From Cellvibrionales bacterium (GTDB lineage: Bacteria; Pseudomonadota; Gammaproteobacteria; Pseudomonadales; JAHEIH01): 64,000 bases of DNA. The stretch lies in NCBI GenBank assembly GCA_024639455.1, contig JAHEIH010000002.1, forward strand, positions 1 to 64,000, in the 5' to 3' direction. The notes beneath the pieces are model-generated. The model did not search any database, had not been told where the DNA came from, and saw nothing but the letters and a program-made list of their open reading frames with translations. Shown here piece by piece: positions 56,101 to 63,514 of this stretch. Position 1 is the stretch's first letter, and every line of letters starts with the position of its first letter. A program made the translations under genes and the position numbers.

Positions 56101-56352
56101 CTTGAATATATTCAGCAGCACGGTAGCGAATATCGCTTTGTATTGATGGACCATCAGATGCCACATTTGACGGGGCTTGAACAAACGTACAATATCAGAG
56201 AAACTTATGCCAAAGACGCACTACCGATCATCTTATTAACGGCTGATTTGTCTGAAAAAGTACAAGCGTTGGCCCAAAAAGCGGGTACTAATGAATCAAT
56301 TGCCAAACCCATTACCTTGAAAAAACTTCTCCGCCTTTTCGAAACGTATTGA
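53170..56352 (+). CDS. Large hybrid histidine kinase with polytopic membrane sensor
   Basis: This protein of about 1060 aa begins with a long N-terminal region of about nine or ten membrane helices (about residues 30-390) unlike common MASE domains. An extracytoplasmic segment follows, flanked by two helices (about 435-640). The histidine kinase core has phospho-acceptor His700 in MIGHEIRTPLNVI, and the ATP-binding domain carries LNNAVKFTD, DTGVGI and GSGLGLSIA. A C-terminal receiver has Asp994 in LMDHQMPHLTG. Internal composition is more AT-rich than its neighbours. The frame reaches back to 53071 within the opposite dinB gene; ATG 53170 is preferred. The ligand is unknown. Confidence 0.82.
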   Translation: MNKLSYPECYLASNADQSGELAQHFSETMLETQVWVVRLLIAFAAIVTVWRMTLGLPVYSASIREAWLVNGAALFSLVTTLRWRSVYLLQYRVIRLLGMFMLLVAGFHMVATSGFEPIWVLTLMLIGSVICGDEPNHPLSIWRWLGTAAALITLTMALYFFPLEQRLEHTLFFKRVHISMLLVVAVTAFSWHYIFYLQSLIGVNERHQYQWHERCALLIEQNEFVNPLFLIVLLSCILMSIFFSTLFWWPESSFLRDLILDNSPLLLFTLCLMAVIFLLAIRPQWKRQVSLIGFWVLAISVALMMSRTDGRLDSIIFIIGLMMLQYIQPLSRRWLAIALICLILVVVLSFKHASVSLEFIVIGFMSFSCCALLLDRLRQLYRRQLKVLQAIHYASQKDLITAEVVLSEDANWFKGLQHWILFAVIGSMLIVATVLFSYHFNMDQQARIISNDITNEISFELDQLGYEFHLLATIDDVSLIKGATLNPVWCALWRDDGSDILQRPDCQFTPSSFNLSVTDFKTYEKVSYWLNNDRLYLVFSERNINNRTIFAAVDVVSWLNNGFHLIPNLKDFNVVASFWLPHKQQVFSIDLNTMASTSSLIVIDKMDKQGVEINAYIKPEAAQLFYLEVLQWIVVLMVLLGLIRRFYLHRQRIFLLNAKLHNSNLELETNKELRQELSDALFRTEQANKARDNFLGMIGHEIRTPLNVIMGMIQALSMKQLPSDAKHLLENAYNGSTLLLNFVNDVLDYNKIRSGQLFLDNRPFVLASLVDQYVNQYKVAANAKGLNFKYKLHGDSRLVLLGDDIRLGQVLSNLLNNAVKFTDVGGIILQLDIVTLEGKSECTFKVIDTGVGIEPEFMPHLFESFKQSDMSMKRKYRGSGLGLSIAKNLAEQMHGHIDVVSRVGRGSTFIFKATFDLAEDQQFDAWLSGIDFSKPDKRHEGERILVVDDDSINLEVIAELMVPFGVEVDCASTAEEALEYIQQHGSEYRFVLMDHQMPHLTGLEQTYNIRETYAKDALPIILLTADLSEKVQALAQKAGTNESIAKPITLKKLLRLFETY

Positions 56353-56706
56353 TTATTGGCTTGCAGCGAGTAGTGATTCAAACGCGCCGCCGTTGGTCAC
56401 TGCTGTGTAACCCGCATTCTGTAAGGTGGCCGTGGCTTGACCAGAGCGGTTGCCACTTCGGCAGTACAACACCATTGGGGTGTCTTTAGCCAAACCCAGG
56501 GCTTGTACGCCCTGTAAGATGCCGCTGTGGGTGATGCGAGTAGAGCCGTCGAGATGGCCTTCGCGGTATTCGGCCTCGCTGCGAACATCGATCAGCATGG
56601 CCCCATCGGCGACTTTTTGCAGCGCTGCAATATGGCTATCGTTAACACTGTTGCCGCAACCAAATAAACTCATCATCATAGCACCTACCAAGGCAATTCG
56701 TTTCAT
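56353..56706 (-). CDS. Rhodanese-like lipoprotein
   Basis: This 117-aa protein has a lipoprotein signal (MMMSLFGC) and a single rhodanese domain with the active-site loop YCRSGNRSG, where the Cys can carry sulphur. MLIDVRSEAEYREGHLDGS (key part DVRSEAEYREGH) is the other classic motif. It would act in the periplasm or outer membrane as a sulphurtransferase or a sulphur-relay protein. Start ATG 56704-56706 has GGAG five bases upstream; the frame opens to 56742. It ends directly against the hybrid kinase gene (convergent). No obvious partner, though it is near the cysteine-peptide locus. Confidence 0.85.
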   Translation of the reverse strand: MKRIALVGAMMMSLFGCGNSVNDSHIAALQKVADGAMLIDVRSEAEYREGHLDGSTRITHSGILQGVQALGLAKDTPMVLYCRSGNRSGQATATLQNAGYTAVTNGGAFESLLAASQ

Positions 56707-56788
56707 GGAGTCTCCGTGAGTATTTTTTTGCTGTCCATTCATTGTACACTCAGCCTCATGATTAATCTTTGCTAATGCAGGTCAATTT

Positions 56789-57217
56789 ATGTTTTTTGTG
56801 TCCGCGGCATTGATCGGCATTATCGCTGTCATTCCCGCTATCATGTGGGCGCGCCACCAACGTACAGCCATTCTCGTCAAAGCTGCAGGATGGGGTTTGA
56901 TCGCCGCGGCATCTATCTATGTGATCGCGGCGTTGGGGCGAGCTGATGGTTTGTGGAAAATCATCGAATTGATGGGAGTGGGGGCCTTTGGCTGTTGCTA
57001 TTGGCTAGCCAACAAACGTCCGCTGTGGGCACTGGCTTGGGGCTGGGCACTTCACCCTGTGTGGGATATTTTTCTGCACTACCTCGGCCCCGGTAACTAC
57101 ATCATTCCAGCATGGTATAGCATCGCTTGCGCGGTATTTGACGTGTTTGTCGCGGCGTATTTATTTTGGCGCGACTATCAGCAGCGTCACCCCGTCGATG
57201 TCGTGCGCCTTTGGTAG
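56789..57217 (+). CDS. Small four-helix membrane protein (DUF6010-like)
   Basis: This 142-aa protein has about four or five membrane helices and a conserved central motif WALAWGWALHPVWDIFLHYLGPG (key part WALHPVWDIFLH), where His and Asp may be functional. This resembles the uncharacterised DUF6010 family. Function is unknown. It starts at ATG 56789 and its end overlaps the 3' end of hvfC on the opposite strand by 31 bases. Its position next to the HvfABC locus may be incidental. Confidence 0.55.
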   Translation: MFFVSAALIGIIAVIPAIMWARHQRTAILVKAAGWGLIAAASIYVIAALGRADGLWKIIELMGVGAFGCCYWLANKRPLWALAWGWALHPVWDIFLHYLGPGNYIIPAWYSIACAVFDVFVAAYLFWRDYQQRHPVDVVRLW

Positions 57218-57942
57218 CCTAGTATGATCTGTTCCTGGTGCAGTTGTTCTAAGACATTCACAACATGGGGCCAAAGACTTTTGGCATCAGTATTGGGTAT
57301 ACGCTCACTCAGTGATTGGCAGGCTGCCCCGATTGATGGGTTGAGTTGCAATGCCTGAAGAAGTTGCAATGTCGTGGCATTTAACGCGTTGAAAGCCACC
57401 TCGTGTGAGGCCTTACGGTATACCGCAACACCAAACCACTCCCCACTTGTTGGTGGGATTGCTGCGTCAGGGCTGAATTGGTGTACAGGTCTGGGGTAGA
57501 TGCCAAAGTGAACGGTGGGGTTCACAATAACGTCAATATCGCCTTGTTCAAGATTAGCGAGTGGCTGGCCTTCATGAAAAACTACCTCACCTGTATGTTG
57601 ATAGGCGGCCAATTCTAACCATTCGTAATGCATTAAATCGTGCAACCATTCGGGCACATTGTCGCGCTCTTCTATCCAATCTAGAAAGATCTCTGGAATA
57701 TTTTTAAATAGTGGCGAGTGTAGTTTTCCCTCGGCGAAAAATGCTTTACTCAAGTTATGCCAGTCTTCATCACCGATTAACGCGGATGCAATCGGATAGC
57801 ATTGATCGATGAACCCCGTCAGATTGTTATAAACCAGTCGGCGATATACCTGGAACCGCGATTCGGCTAAACCGAACGGGGCTTCGCTTTGGCTTCGCAG
57901 GGCAGCGGCAATGTCTCGTTGATAATCAGCTAAGTCGGTCAC
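57187..57942 (-). CDS. hvfC: HvfC/BufC-type DUF2063 partner protein
   Basis: This 251-aa protein is the DUF2063-domain partner of the DUF692 oxidase. The N-terminal helical domain holds ESRFQVYRRLVYNNLTGFIDQCYPI (key part RFQVYRRLVYNN) and the C-terminal part ends in a winged-helix-like region. In characterised RiPP systems such partners are needed for modification and probably present the precursor peptide to the oxidase. It starts at GTG 57940-57942, overlapping the hvfB stop (GTGA), so the two are translated together. The name is by homology and locus order. Confidence 0.87.
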   Translation of the reverse strand: MTDLADYQRDIAAALRSQSEAPFGLAESRFQVYRRLVYNNLTGFIDQCYPIASALIGDEDWHNLSKAFFAEGKLHSPLFKNIPEIFLDWIEERDNVPEWLHDLMHYEWLELAAYQHTGEVVFHEGQPLANLEQGDIDVIVNPTVHFGIYPRPVHQFSPDAAIPPTSGEWFGVAVYRKASHEVAFNALNATTLQLLQALQLNPSIGAACQSLSERIPNTDAKSLWPHVVNVLEQLHQEQIILGYQRRTTSTG

Positions 57943-58784
57943 GTTGCCACCCTAGCGGTGACGGGCACGGTCTGATTTTGTAGGCGCTTGATATGTAACA
58001 CCTCAGGGAGTAATTCTGTCAGTGGCGGAATGTTAAAGTCGCGCTCCAATAGAGTAGGGAAGACCCCAAATTGCTGGTAACTAAAGTTGAGCAGTTGCCA
58101 AACATCATCAATCACCTCGGCACCATGGGTATCGATGACGAGATCCTCCGCTTCACGGAAATGCCCGGCGGTGTGCATGTACACAATTCGCTTGGTGGGT
58201 AATGCTTGTAGGTACTGGTAAGGATCGAAACCAAAGTTCACGCTATTGACGAATACATTATTGATATCGAGGTGCAAGTCACAGTCAGCGGCTTCAAGTA
58301 CAGCACAAACAAAGCTCGCTTCATCCATACTGGCGTGGGGTGCAGCCATGTAAAACGAGGTGTTCTCTAGGGCGATCCGTCGACCAAGAATATGTTGCAC
58401 ACGCTTCACACGCTGGGCGACGTGGTCCACCGTCTGCTCGGTAAAGGGCAGCGGTAATAAATCGTACAGGTGACCGTTAGCGCTACACCATGACAAATGT
58501 TCGCTGTAGAGGTCGATGTGGTGTTTGTCTAAAAAGCGTGCGATATCTTCAACGAAGTCTTCATCGAGCGGATCGCTACTGCCAATAGAAAGAGACAAAC
58601 CGTGGGCGACAAAGGGGCGTTGCTCAAGCAGTGTATTTAACTGTTGGCGTTTACGCCCGCCGTGAGACATCCAATTTTCAGGGGCAATTTCAAAAAAATT
58701 GATGACGTCGGGGACGCCATCGTCAAAGAGGGTGGAGAGGTGCTCCTGGCGAAGCCCCAAGCCAGCGCCCGAAGGGTAGGCCAT
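57939..58784 (-). CDS. hvfB: DUF692 (MNIO) family multinuclear iron oxidase, HvfB/BufB-like
   Basis: This 281-aa protein belongs to the DUF692/UPF0276 family, a TIM barrel holding two or three iron atoms, related to MbnB of methanobactin synthesis. Candidate metal ligands are seen in order: EIAPENWM, VAHGLSLSIGS, YSEHLSW, ENTSFYM, DLHLDINN and YMHTAGH, plus DTHGAEV; none is missing. Such enzymes oxidise cysteine residues of a peptide into oxazolone/thioamide or thiooxazole-type groups that bind copper. It lies 3 bases after the precursor gene and overlaps hvfC, giving a tight operon. The exact product here is inferred. Confidence 0.9.
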   Translation of the reverse strand: MAYPSGAGLGLRQEHLSTLFDDGVPDVINFFEIAPENWMSHGGRKRQQLNTLLEQRPFVAHGLSLSIGSSDPLDEDFVEDIARFLDKHHIDLYSEHLSWCSANGHLYDLLPLPFTEQTVDHVAQRVKRVQHILGRRIALENTSFYMAAPHASMDEASFVCAVLEAADCDLHLDINNVFVNSVNFGFDPYQYLQALPTKRIVYMHTAGHFREAEDLVIDTHGAEVIDDVWQLLNFSYQQFGVFPTLLERDFNIPPLTELLPEVLHIKRLQNQTVPVTARVAT

Positions 58785-58787
58785 GGC

Positions 58788-59144
58788 TTAGCCCATACCC
58801 CCGCACTTGCCTTCACCACATTTACCGTCTTTGGCTTTTTTGGTGTCTTTAGCGCCGCACTTTCCATCATCGGCTTTCATTGAACCGCCGCATGAGCCGT
58901 CATGCGCTTTGTCGTGGCCGTTGTGGTTGCCGTGGTCGTGGCTTTTATCTTTGCCGCCACACTTACCTTCGCCACATTTGCCGTCTTTGGCTTTTGATTT
59001 GTCTTTGTCGCCGTGGTGCATGGCGACTTGATAGCCTTGCTCCATACTGGCGGCACTAAAGGGACTGCTATCGGCATTAACTTGCATGGCGGTACTGCTC
59101 ATGGCGGCAGCGATGGCGATACTAAGCGTCATTGATTTTTTCAT
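58788..59144 (-). CDS. hvfA: Cysteine-rich RiPP precursor with EGKCG motifs, HvfA-like
   Basis: This peptide of about 118 aa has a Sec-type signal (key part SMTLSIAIAAAMSSTAM). A Lys/Asp/Gly/His-rich body follows with six cysteines in xGKCG or DGSCG contexts. The 13-residue unit AKDGKCGEGKCGG occurs twice (58953-58991 and 58797-58835). A HDHGNHNGHDKAHDG stretch between them may bind metal. This is the HvfA pattern, where the EGKCG cysteines are substrates of the DUF692 enzyme encoded next. It starts at ATG 59142-59144 (GGAG seven bases upstream); an ATG six bases earlier overlaps the anti-sigma stop and is possible. Confidence 0.88.
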   Translation of the reverse strand: MKKSMTLSIAIAAAMSSTAMQVNADSSPFSAASMEQGYQVAMHHGDKDKSKAKDGKCGEGKCGGKDKSHDHGNHNGHDKAHDGSCGGSMKADDGKCGAKDTKKAKDGKCGEGKCGGMG

Positions 59145-59146
59145 TG

Positions 59147-59404
59147 TCATTCTCCGTGGTTGGATGTTGGTTTTTGCAGTTGCTCAGTAATTCTTTGCTT
59201 AGCTTCTTTTGAAAGACCCGGGGCCTTCTCATCATCCACTAAGCGGCGGCTGGCCTGACGTATATCCCTTACTTGGTCGACAAAGTGTCGACAGGTTTGG
59301 CACATCATCAAGTGGAATGTGATGTTGATGCGCCGCCATGTGCTCGCTTGTTGCAATTCTCCGCTAGCCACGATGGCGCTGACGTCTTTACAAGACAACA
59401 TCAT
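59147..59404 (-). CDS. Zinc-binding anti-sigma factor (ZAS type)
   Basis: This 85-aa protein carries HLMMCQTC, the His-x3-Cys-x2-Cys zinc motif of ZAS anti-sigma factors, with an upstream Cys in MLSCKDVSAIV. It would hold the partner sigma factor until a metal or thiol stress releases it. Start ATG 59402-59404 overlaps the sigma factor's stop (TAATG) and has GAGGAG upstream, so the two are translationally coupled. The TGA overlaps the possible first ATG of the precursor gene. No membrane helix is seen, so it is soluble, like ChrR's N-terminal part. Confidence 0.83.
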   Translation of the reverse strand: MMLSCKDVSAIVASGELQQASTWRRINITFHLMMCQTCRHFVDQVRDIRQASRRLVDDEKAPGLSKEAKQRITEQLQKPTSNHGE

Positions 59405-59952
59405 TAACTCCTCGACCAGTGTTTCTGGATGCAAGCCCGCAGTTGTAACATACTGCGTTGGCGTAACTTCCATAGGTTTGTCGTGCTAATTGACAAATCC
59501 TGACAAATTTTTTCACTTTCTTCTGCCAATACTTCACTGGCGATAAAAACTTGGCGCATTTTCCATGGCAATTTTTCCAAGCAAGTCTCTAAAACGGCGC
59601 TAAATTGTCGCTGCTGCAAATCTCCCTCTGGGCTAGCCATGGCCGCTATTGACTGCTGCCAATGACCGCTATTATCAAAAAAGGCAGCTAATTCATCGTC
59701 GTCTTCGGGCAGCGAAGCGAATTTACCTTGGCGACGAAAGTGATCGAACAACTTGTGTTTTAAAATGCCAATTAACCAACTGCGCATTTGACTGGTTTGC
59801 TTGAAACGTCCATATGCTTCCATGCCAGCGAGTAAAGTTTCTTGCACCAGTTCTGCAGCTTGCTCTTTATCACGGCACTGCAAAAGTGCATAGCGGTAAA
59901 GCGCGTCGCCGTGTTGTTCCAGCCAGTCGATGGCAAAGTGAGGGTCTTGCAT
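59404..59952 (-). CDS. ECF-family RNA polymerase sigma factor
   Basis: This 182-aa sigma factor has region 2 (about 10-85, YRYALLQCRDKEQAAELVQETLLAGMEAYGRF; key part AAELVQETLLAG) and region 4 (about 120-178, LPWKMRQVFIASEVLAEESEKICQDL). ECF factors respond to envelope or metal stress through a paired anti-sigma, which follows here. It likely drives the hvfABC genes and itself, and perhaps the divergent DoxX gene. The start ATG 59950-59952 is supported by the usual MQDPHFAIDWLEQHGDALYRYA opening; the longer frame to 60132 is not coding. I found no confident autoregulated promoter. Confidence 0.9.
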   Translation of the reverse strand: MQDPHFAIDWLEQHGDALYRYALLQCRDKEQAAELVQETLLAGMEAYGRFKQTSQMRSWLIGILKHKLFDHFRRQGKFASLPEDDDELAAFFDNSGHWQQSIAAMASPEGDLQQRQFSAVLETCLEKLPWKMRQVFIASEVLAEESEKICQDLSISTTNLWKLRQRSMLQLRACIQKHWSRS

Positions 59953-60038
59953 GAGTGATCCAACTTTATTTTTTTCAGTATAGTAGAAAATTGTCAGGCT
60001 TCTGTACTTTCTCCGACCCATCGAAAAGGAGGAAGACC

Positions 60039-60659
60039 ATGCATACATTGATAAAGTTAGCGCGCTTTTTAGACAGTTTGAGTCAACAGCAATGGCTCGC
60101 GAGTTTGGCGTTACGCGCCTATCTAGCCCCAATATTTTGGATGGCTGGGACGCGCAAATTAGCGGATATGGAAAGCACTATTGCCTGGTTCGGCAATCCT
60201 GAATGGGGGCTAGGGCTACCCTTCCCAACGCTTATGGCTTGGTTGGCGGCCGGGACCGAAACACTGGGCGCGGTGCTGTTAATAATAGGTTTGGCGGTGC
60301 GTTTTATAGCGATTCCTTTGATGGTGACCATGTTGGTCGCTACTTGGACGGTTCACTGGGAAAACGGCTGGCTCGCCATTGCAGAGGGGCAGGGCAGTTG
60401 GTTTGCAAACGAACGCACGCTTGAAGCGGTCCAAAGACTCGATCGCGCCAAGGATATTTTACGTGAATATGGCCATTTCGATGGGTTAACCGAGCATGGC
60501 AATTTTGTGGTGCTCAATAACGGTGTCGAGTTTGCTGTTACGTATTTCATTATGTTGTTGGCGTTATTTTTTCTTGGTGCTGGGCGTTTCAGTAGCCTAG
60601 ATCATGGCTTGAACGTCTATGTCACTCGGTACTCACAGCGGTCCAGTGGCGTGAATTAG
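60039..60659 (+). CDS. DoxX-family membrane protein (HvfX-like)
   Basis: This 206-aa inner-membrane protein has about four helices and the DoxX signatures: YLAPIFWMAGTRKL near the start, LPFPTLMAWLAAGTETLGAVLLIIGL (key part AAGTETLGAVLL), and a long loop with acidic residues before the last helix. DoxX proteins are commonly found with DUF692 operons and may link to the quinone pool or thiol redox. It starts at ATG 60039 after AAAGGAGGAAGACC and is divergent from the sigma factor by only 86 bases, so a shared control region is likely. The role in this pathway is inferred from location. Confidence 0.82.
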   Translation: MHTLIKLARFLDSLSQQQWLASLALRAYLAPIFWMAGTRKLADMESTIAWFGNPEWGLGLPFPTLMAWLAAGTETLGAVLLIIGLAVRFIAIPLMVTMLVATWTVHWENGWLAIAEGQGSWFANERTLEAVQRLDRAKDILREYGHFDGLTEHGNFVVLNNGVEFAVTYFIMLLALFFLGAGRFSSLDHGLNVYVTRYSQRSSGVN

Positions 60660-60690
60660 GCGTAAAAGAAGTAAAACGTTAAGGTTCACT

Positions 60691-61005
60691 ATGGCAGGCA
60701 AACTTCTGTACGACGATTTATTAAAAAAGGGTTCGGTACCTCGCATGGTAGTGGAGTCTTATGACTTGTGTCTCTACCAATGCTTTGCCGACCTGGGTGA
60801 GGGTGAACGACTAGTGTGGAAAACAGCCACTAAAACGCTCACTACGCACAACCTCACTGCGATGCGAGAAAAGTTGGCAAAGCTGAAGCCCGCTGAGGTG
60901 TGTTTGCGTCAGTCGAGTGCCTTTGATGAGATGATTGGCCAGCCGAGCAAGACGGACGGTAACGCATTGTTGATTCCGCTGTCCTTGGATTCTATTTTCT
61001 TCTAG
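60691..61005 (+). CDS. DUF6482-like small protein
   Basis: This 104-aa protein is soluble and I cannot assign a function. VVESYDLCLYQCFADLGEGERLVW, key part DLCLYQC, then LKPAEVCLRQSSAFDEMIG, resembles the DUF6482 group of marine bacteria, typically about 100 aa. It has two or three cysteines and ends with a hydrophobic strand. It starts at ATG 60691, 31 bases after the DoxX gene, with TTAAGGTTCACT upstream, and could share its transcript. There is no clear link to the RiPP locus other than position. Confidence 0.55.
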   Translation: MAGKLLYDDLLKKGSVPRMVVESYDLCLYQCFADLGEGERLVWKTATKTLTTHNLTAMREKLAKLKPAEVCLRQSSAFDEMIGQPSKTDGNALLIPLSLDSIFF

Positions 61006-61134
61006 TTTTGCTCTGCGACACGAGTGTCTAGTTAGCCCTACTAAGGTTGAAAACGGTCGCGCCCTGCGAGAAGACTTGACGCCCTCATCTTGTCGGGTCA
61101 CATTGTGGCCTTCATTATAACAATGGAGGCGGTA

Positions 61135-62475
61135 ATGGCCTATCTTGGATTGCTCTTTGGTTTGATACTACTTATCTACTTAGCGTTGCGCGGCGTCAGT
61201 ATCGTGCTAGCGGCCGTGCTGTGTTCACTGGTGATAATCCTCACCAATGACTTGCCATTGGCGGATAGTCTAATGCAAGGATTTGCGCTCGGTAAGTTAG
61301 GGGCGTTTACCTTTGCAGGAAAGTTTTTCCTGTTATTTGCTTGCGGTGCCATTTTTGGTCGCGTCATGGGCGACAGTATGGCGGCCACCAGTATCGCCAT
61401 GGCAATGGTTAACGCGTGGGGGCGCGATAAGGTTCTATGGATTACTACCTTGGCGTGTGCCTTGCTCACCTACGGTGGCGTGGTGGTGTTCGTTGTCATT
61501 TTTGCCATTTATCCCCTTGGGCTGCGTTTGTTGCAAGAGGCCAATATTCCCAAGCGTTTATTCACCGGTGCGGTAGCACTAGGCGCCGGCACCTTTACCA
61601 TGACCGCTCTGCCGGGTACGCCGTCTATCCATAATGTCATCGGCTCGGTAGGTTTTGGTACCGACCTGTACGCGGGTTCCCTGTTAGGTTTGATCGGCAG
61701 TGCCATCATGTTGGCGGGTGGTATGTTCTACCTAGAGCGCGAGCGCCGCTTAGCAGAGGCTAGAGGTGAGGTATTTGAACCTAGCTCTAATGATCGCATC
61801 GTCGATATCAATGATACTCATTTACCTTCGTGGGTAGCGTCGCTATTTCCCATTGTTGTGGTGTTAGGCACTATTCTATTGCCGCGCTTGATGAGTGAGG
61901 GTGGCGGCGTAATTATGGACTTTGCGCGCAGTCAGCCTATTTTTTGGCCCTGCTTCGCGTTGATTTTAGGCAGTGTAGTGGCTCTACTCATGTTTGCCAG
62001 CGTTCGCCTGCGTGCTTTTGAGGTCATGAGCCAAGGCACTCAGGAATCGATTATGCCGCTGATCAGTACGGCCGCGGTCATTGGTTTTGGCGGTGTTGTC
62101 ACCCAGACCACGGGTTTTCAGTCGTTCATTACTACCATGGCAGGTCTCGATTTGCCCCCGCTCATAAAGTTGTTTACTTCGGTCAGTTTGATCTCAGGTA
62201 TTACCGGGTCGGCTACTGGTGGCCTGCAGATCTTTATGCAAACCATGGCGGCAACATATATCGAAACCGGCATCGCGCCTGAGGTGTTGCACCGTATTGC
62301 GGTCATGGCGAGTGGTGGCCTTGATTCTTTGCCGCACTGTGGTGCGGTGATTGCTATGTTGACCATTACCGGTATGACCCATCGGCAAGCCTATCGCGAT
62401 GTGGCGGTAGTCACTATTGCGATCCCCATTGCCGCCACCCTAATTTGCATTGGACTAGTGCCAATCTTGTATTAG
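61135..62475 (+). CDS. GntP-family permease
   Basis: This 446-aa inner-membrane protein has about 12 helices and GntP/citrate-type motifs: LRGVSIVLAAVL, FACGAIFGRVMGDS, YGGVVVFVVIFAIYPLGLRL and GTFTMTALPGTPSIHN. The family imports gluconate, D-serine, lactate, and other organic acids with protons. The start ATG 61135, after GGAGGCGGTA, is preferred to the two in-frame upstream starts (61090 and 61123). It is convergent with the isoaspartyl peptidase gene; a terminator hairpin lies between them. The substrate cannot be read from the sequence. Confidence 0.88.
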   Translation: MAYLGLLFGLILLIYLALRGVSIVLAAVLCSLVIILTNDLPLADSLMQGFALGKLGAFTFAGKFFLLFACGAIFGRVMGDSMAATSIAMAMVNAWGRDKVLWITTLACALLTYGGVVVFVVIFAIYPLGLRLLQEANIPKRLFTGAVALGAGTFTMTALPGTPSIHNVIGSVGFGTDLYAGSLLGLIGSAIMLAGGMFYLERERRLAEARGEVFEPSSNDRIVDINDTHLPSWVASLFPIVVVLGTILLPRLMSEGGGVIMDFARSQPIFWPCFALILGSVVALLMFASVRLRAFEVMSQGTQESIMPLISTAAVIGFGGVVTQTTGFQSFITTMAGLDLPPLIKLFTSVSLISGITGSATGGLQIFMQTMAATYIETGIAPEVLHRIAVMASGGLDSLPHCGAVIAMLTITGMTHRQAYRDVAVVTIAIPIAATLICIGLVPILY

Positions 62476-62484
62476 TGGATGTTT

Positions 62485-62508
62485 GGAGAGGTGCGCACCT
62501 CTCCTTTT
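62485..62508. terminator. Terminator between the GntP permease and the isoaspartyl peptidase
   Basis: A perfect palindrome GGAGAGGTGC/GCACCTCTCC (62485-62504) is followed by TTTT. It has no loop on paper, so a few central bases must open. It serves the permease transcript and possibly the opposite one. Confidence 0.7.
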
Positions 62509-62513
62509 GAGCG

Positions 62514-63494
62514 CTAATCGTTTTTGAAAATCGCGCTGTGTTCGTTGCCGGAGGCATCGATCCAAGCGCGGTACATGCCTGCCGAATTAAAGCTCACCAC
62601 CACCTCGCCATTTGGGGCAAGGCCTACGATGCCACCGTCTCCTCCTAGGGTAACCAATTCTTCTAGCACGACGTTGTCAGCCGCTTGTTGCAAGGAAATA
62701 TTCAACAGACGGCTTTGACTACATATGTTGAAAGCCACCGCCGCGCGGATGAAATATTCGCCGTGGCCTGTCGCCGAAATACCACAGCTGCGGTTGTCGG
62801 CATAGGTGCCCGCACCGATGACAGGCACATCGCCAATTCGCCCGTAGCGCTTATTACTCATGCCGCCGGTAGATGTGGCTGCGGTAATGTTGCCGTGTTT
62901 ATCTAGCGCCACGGCACCCACTGTGCCGGCACGATCATCTAGGGTTTTCCGCTCGTGTGCGTGTATACGTTGTAGCTGTAATTGGCGACGCTGGGTAATG
63001 AAGAAGGTGTTATCTACCAACGGGAGTTGACGTTCGGCGGCAAAGGTTTCGGCGCCTTCACCCGCCATGAAAACATGGGGGCTGTGATGCATGACCTCTC
63101 GCGCCGCCAAAATAGGGTTTTTAATCGTTTTTACCCCTGCGATGGCGCCAGCGTTACGATCCTCACCGCGCATGATCGATGCGTCTAGTTCCACTTCGCC
63201 GCGGTGGTTTAGAACAGCGCCGTGACCGGCATTGAACAACGGTGAATCTTCCATAGCGGTAATCGCGGCAATTACGGCGTCTTCGCTGTTACCGCCAGCG
63301 TCGAGAATCTGGTGGCCGCGTTTCACCGCCTTGCGCAGTGCGGCGTGGTAGGCTATGCGTTGCGCCGGGGTAATGTCCTTTTTCAAAATCGTGCCAGCTC
63401 CACCGTGAATGACGATGGCTATAGGGGTCTCCGCGGCGAAGCTGGAAGCAGAAAAGGCTAAGCTAAGGGCAGACAATAAAGCGGCAATGCGCAT
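62514..63494 (-). CDS. Secreted isoaspartyl peptidase / type 2 asparaginase
   Basis: This 326-aa Ntn-hydrolase of the plant-type asparaginase family (EcAIII/IaaA-like) splits isoaspartyl dipeptides and asparagine. A signal peptide (ending SASSFA) puts it in the periplasm. IVIHGGAG at the N-terminus and GTVGAVALDKHG, with nucleophile Thr191 that becomes exposed after autocleavage, are clear. TATSTGG-type residues appear as ITAATSTGGMSNK. It starts at ATG 63492-63494; the frame opens to 63527 over the previous gene's end. An M20 peptidase lies 20 bases upstream on the same strand, so peptide salvage is likely. Confidence 0.93.
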   Translation of the reverse strand: MRIAALLSALSLAFSASSFAAETPIAIVIHGGAGTILKKDITPAQRIAYHAALRKAVKRGHQILDAGGNSEDAVIAAITAMEDSPLFNAGHGAVLNHRGEVELDASIMRGEDRNAGAIAGVKTIKNPILAAREVMHHSPHVFMAGEGAETFAAERQLPLVDNTFFITQRRQLQLQRIHAHERKTLDDRAGTVGAVALDKHGNITAATSTGGMSNKRYGRIGDVPVIGAGTYADNRSCGISATGHGEYFIRAAVAFNICSQSRLLNISLQQAADNVVLEELVTLGGDGGIVGLAPNGEVVVSFNSAGMYRAWIDASGNEHSAIFKND

Positions 63495-63514
63495 CGTGAA
63501 GTCCTCGTATAAGG

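Noticed and set aside
59953-60038. ECF-type autoregulated promoter for the sigma-anti-sigma-hvf operon
   Set aside because: The gap contains TGTCAGGC and TATACTG-like stretches but no pair with proper spacing that I could defend without comparing orthologous loci.
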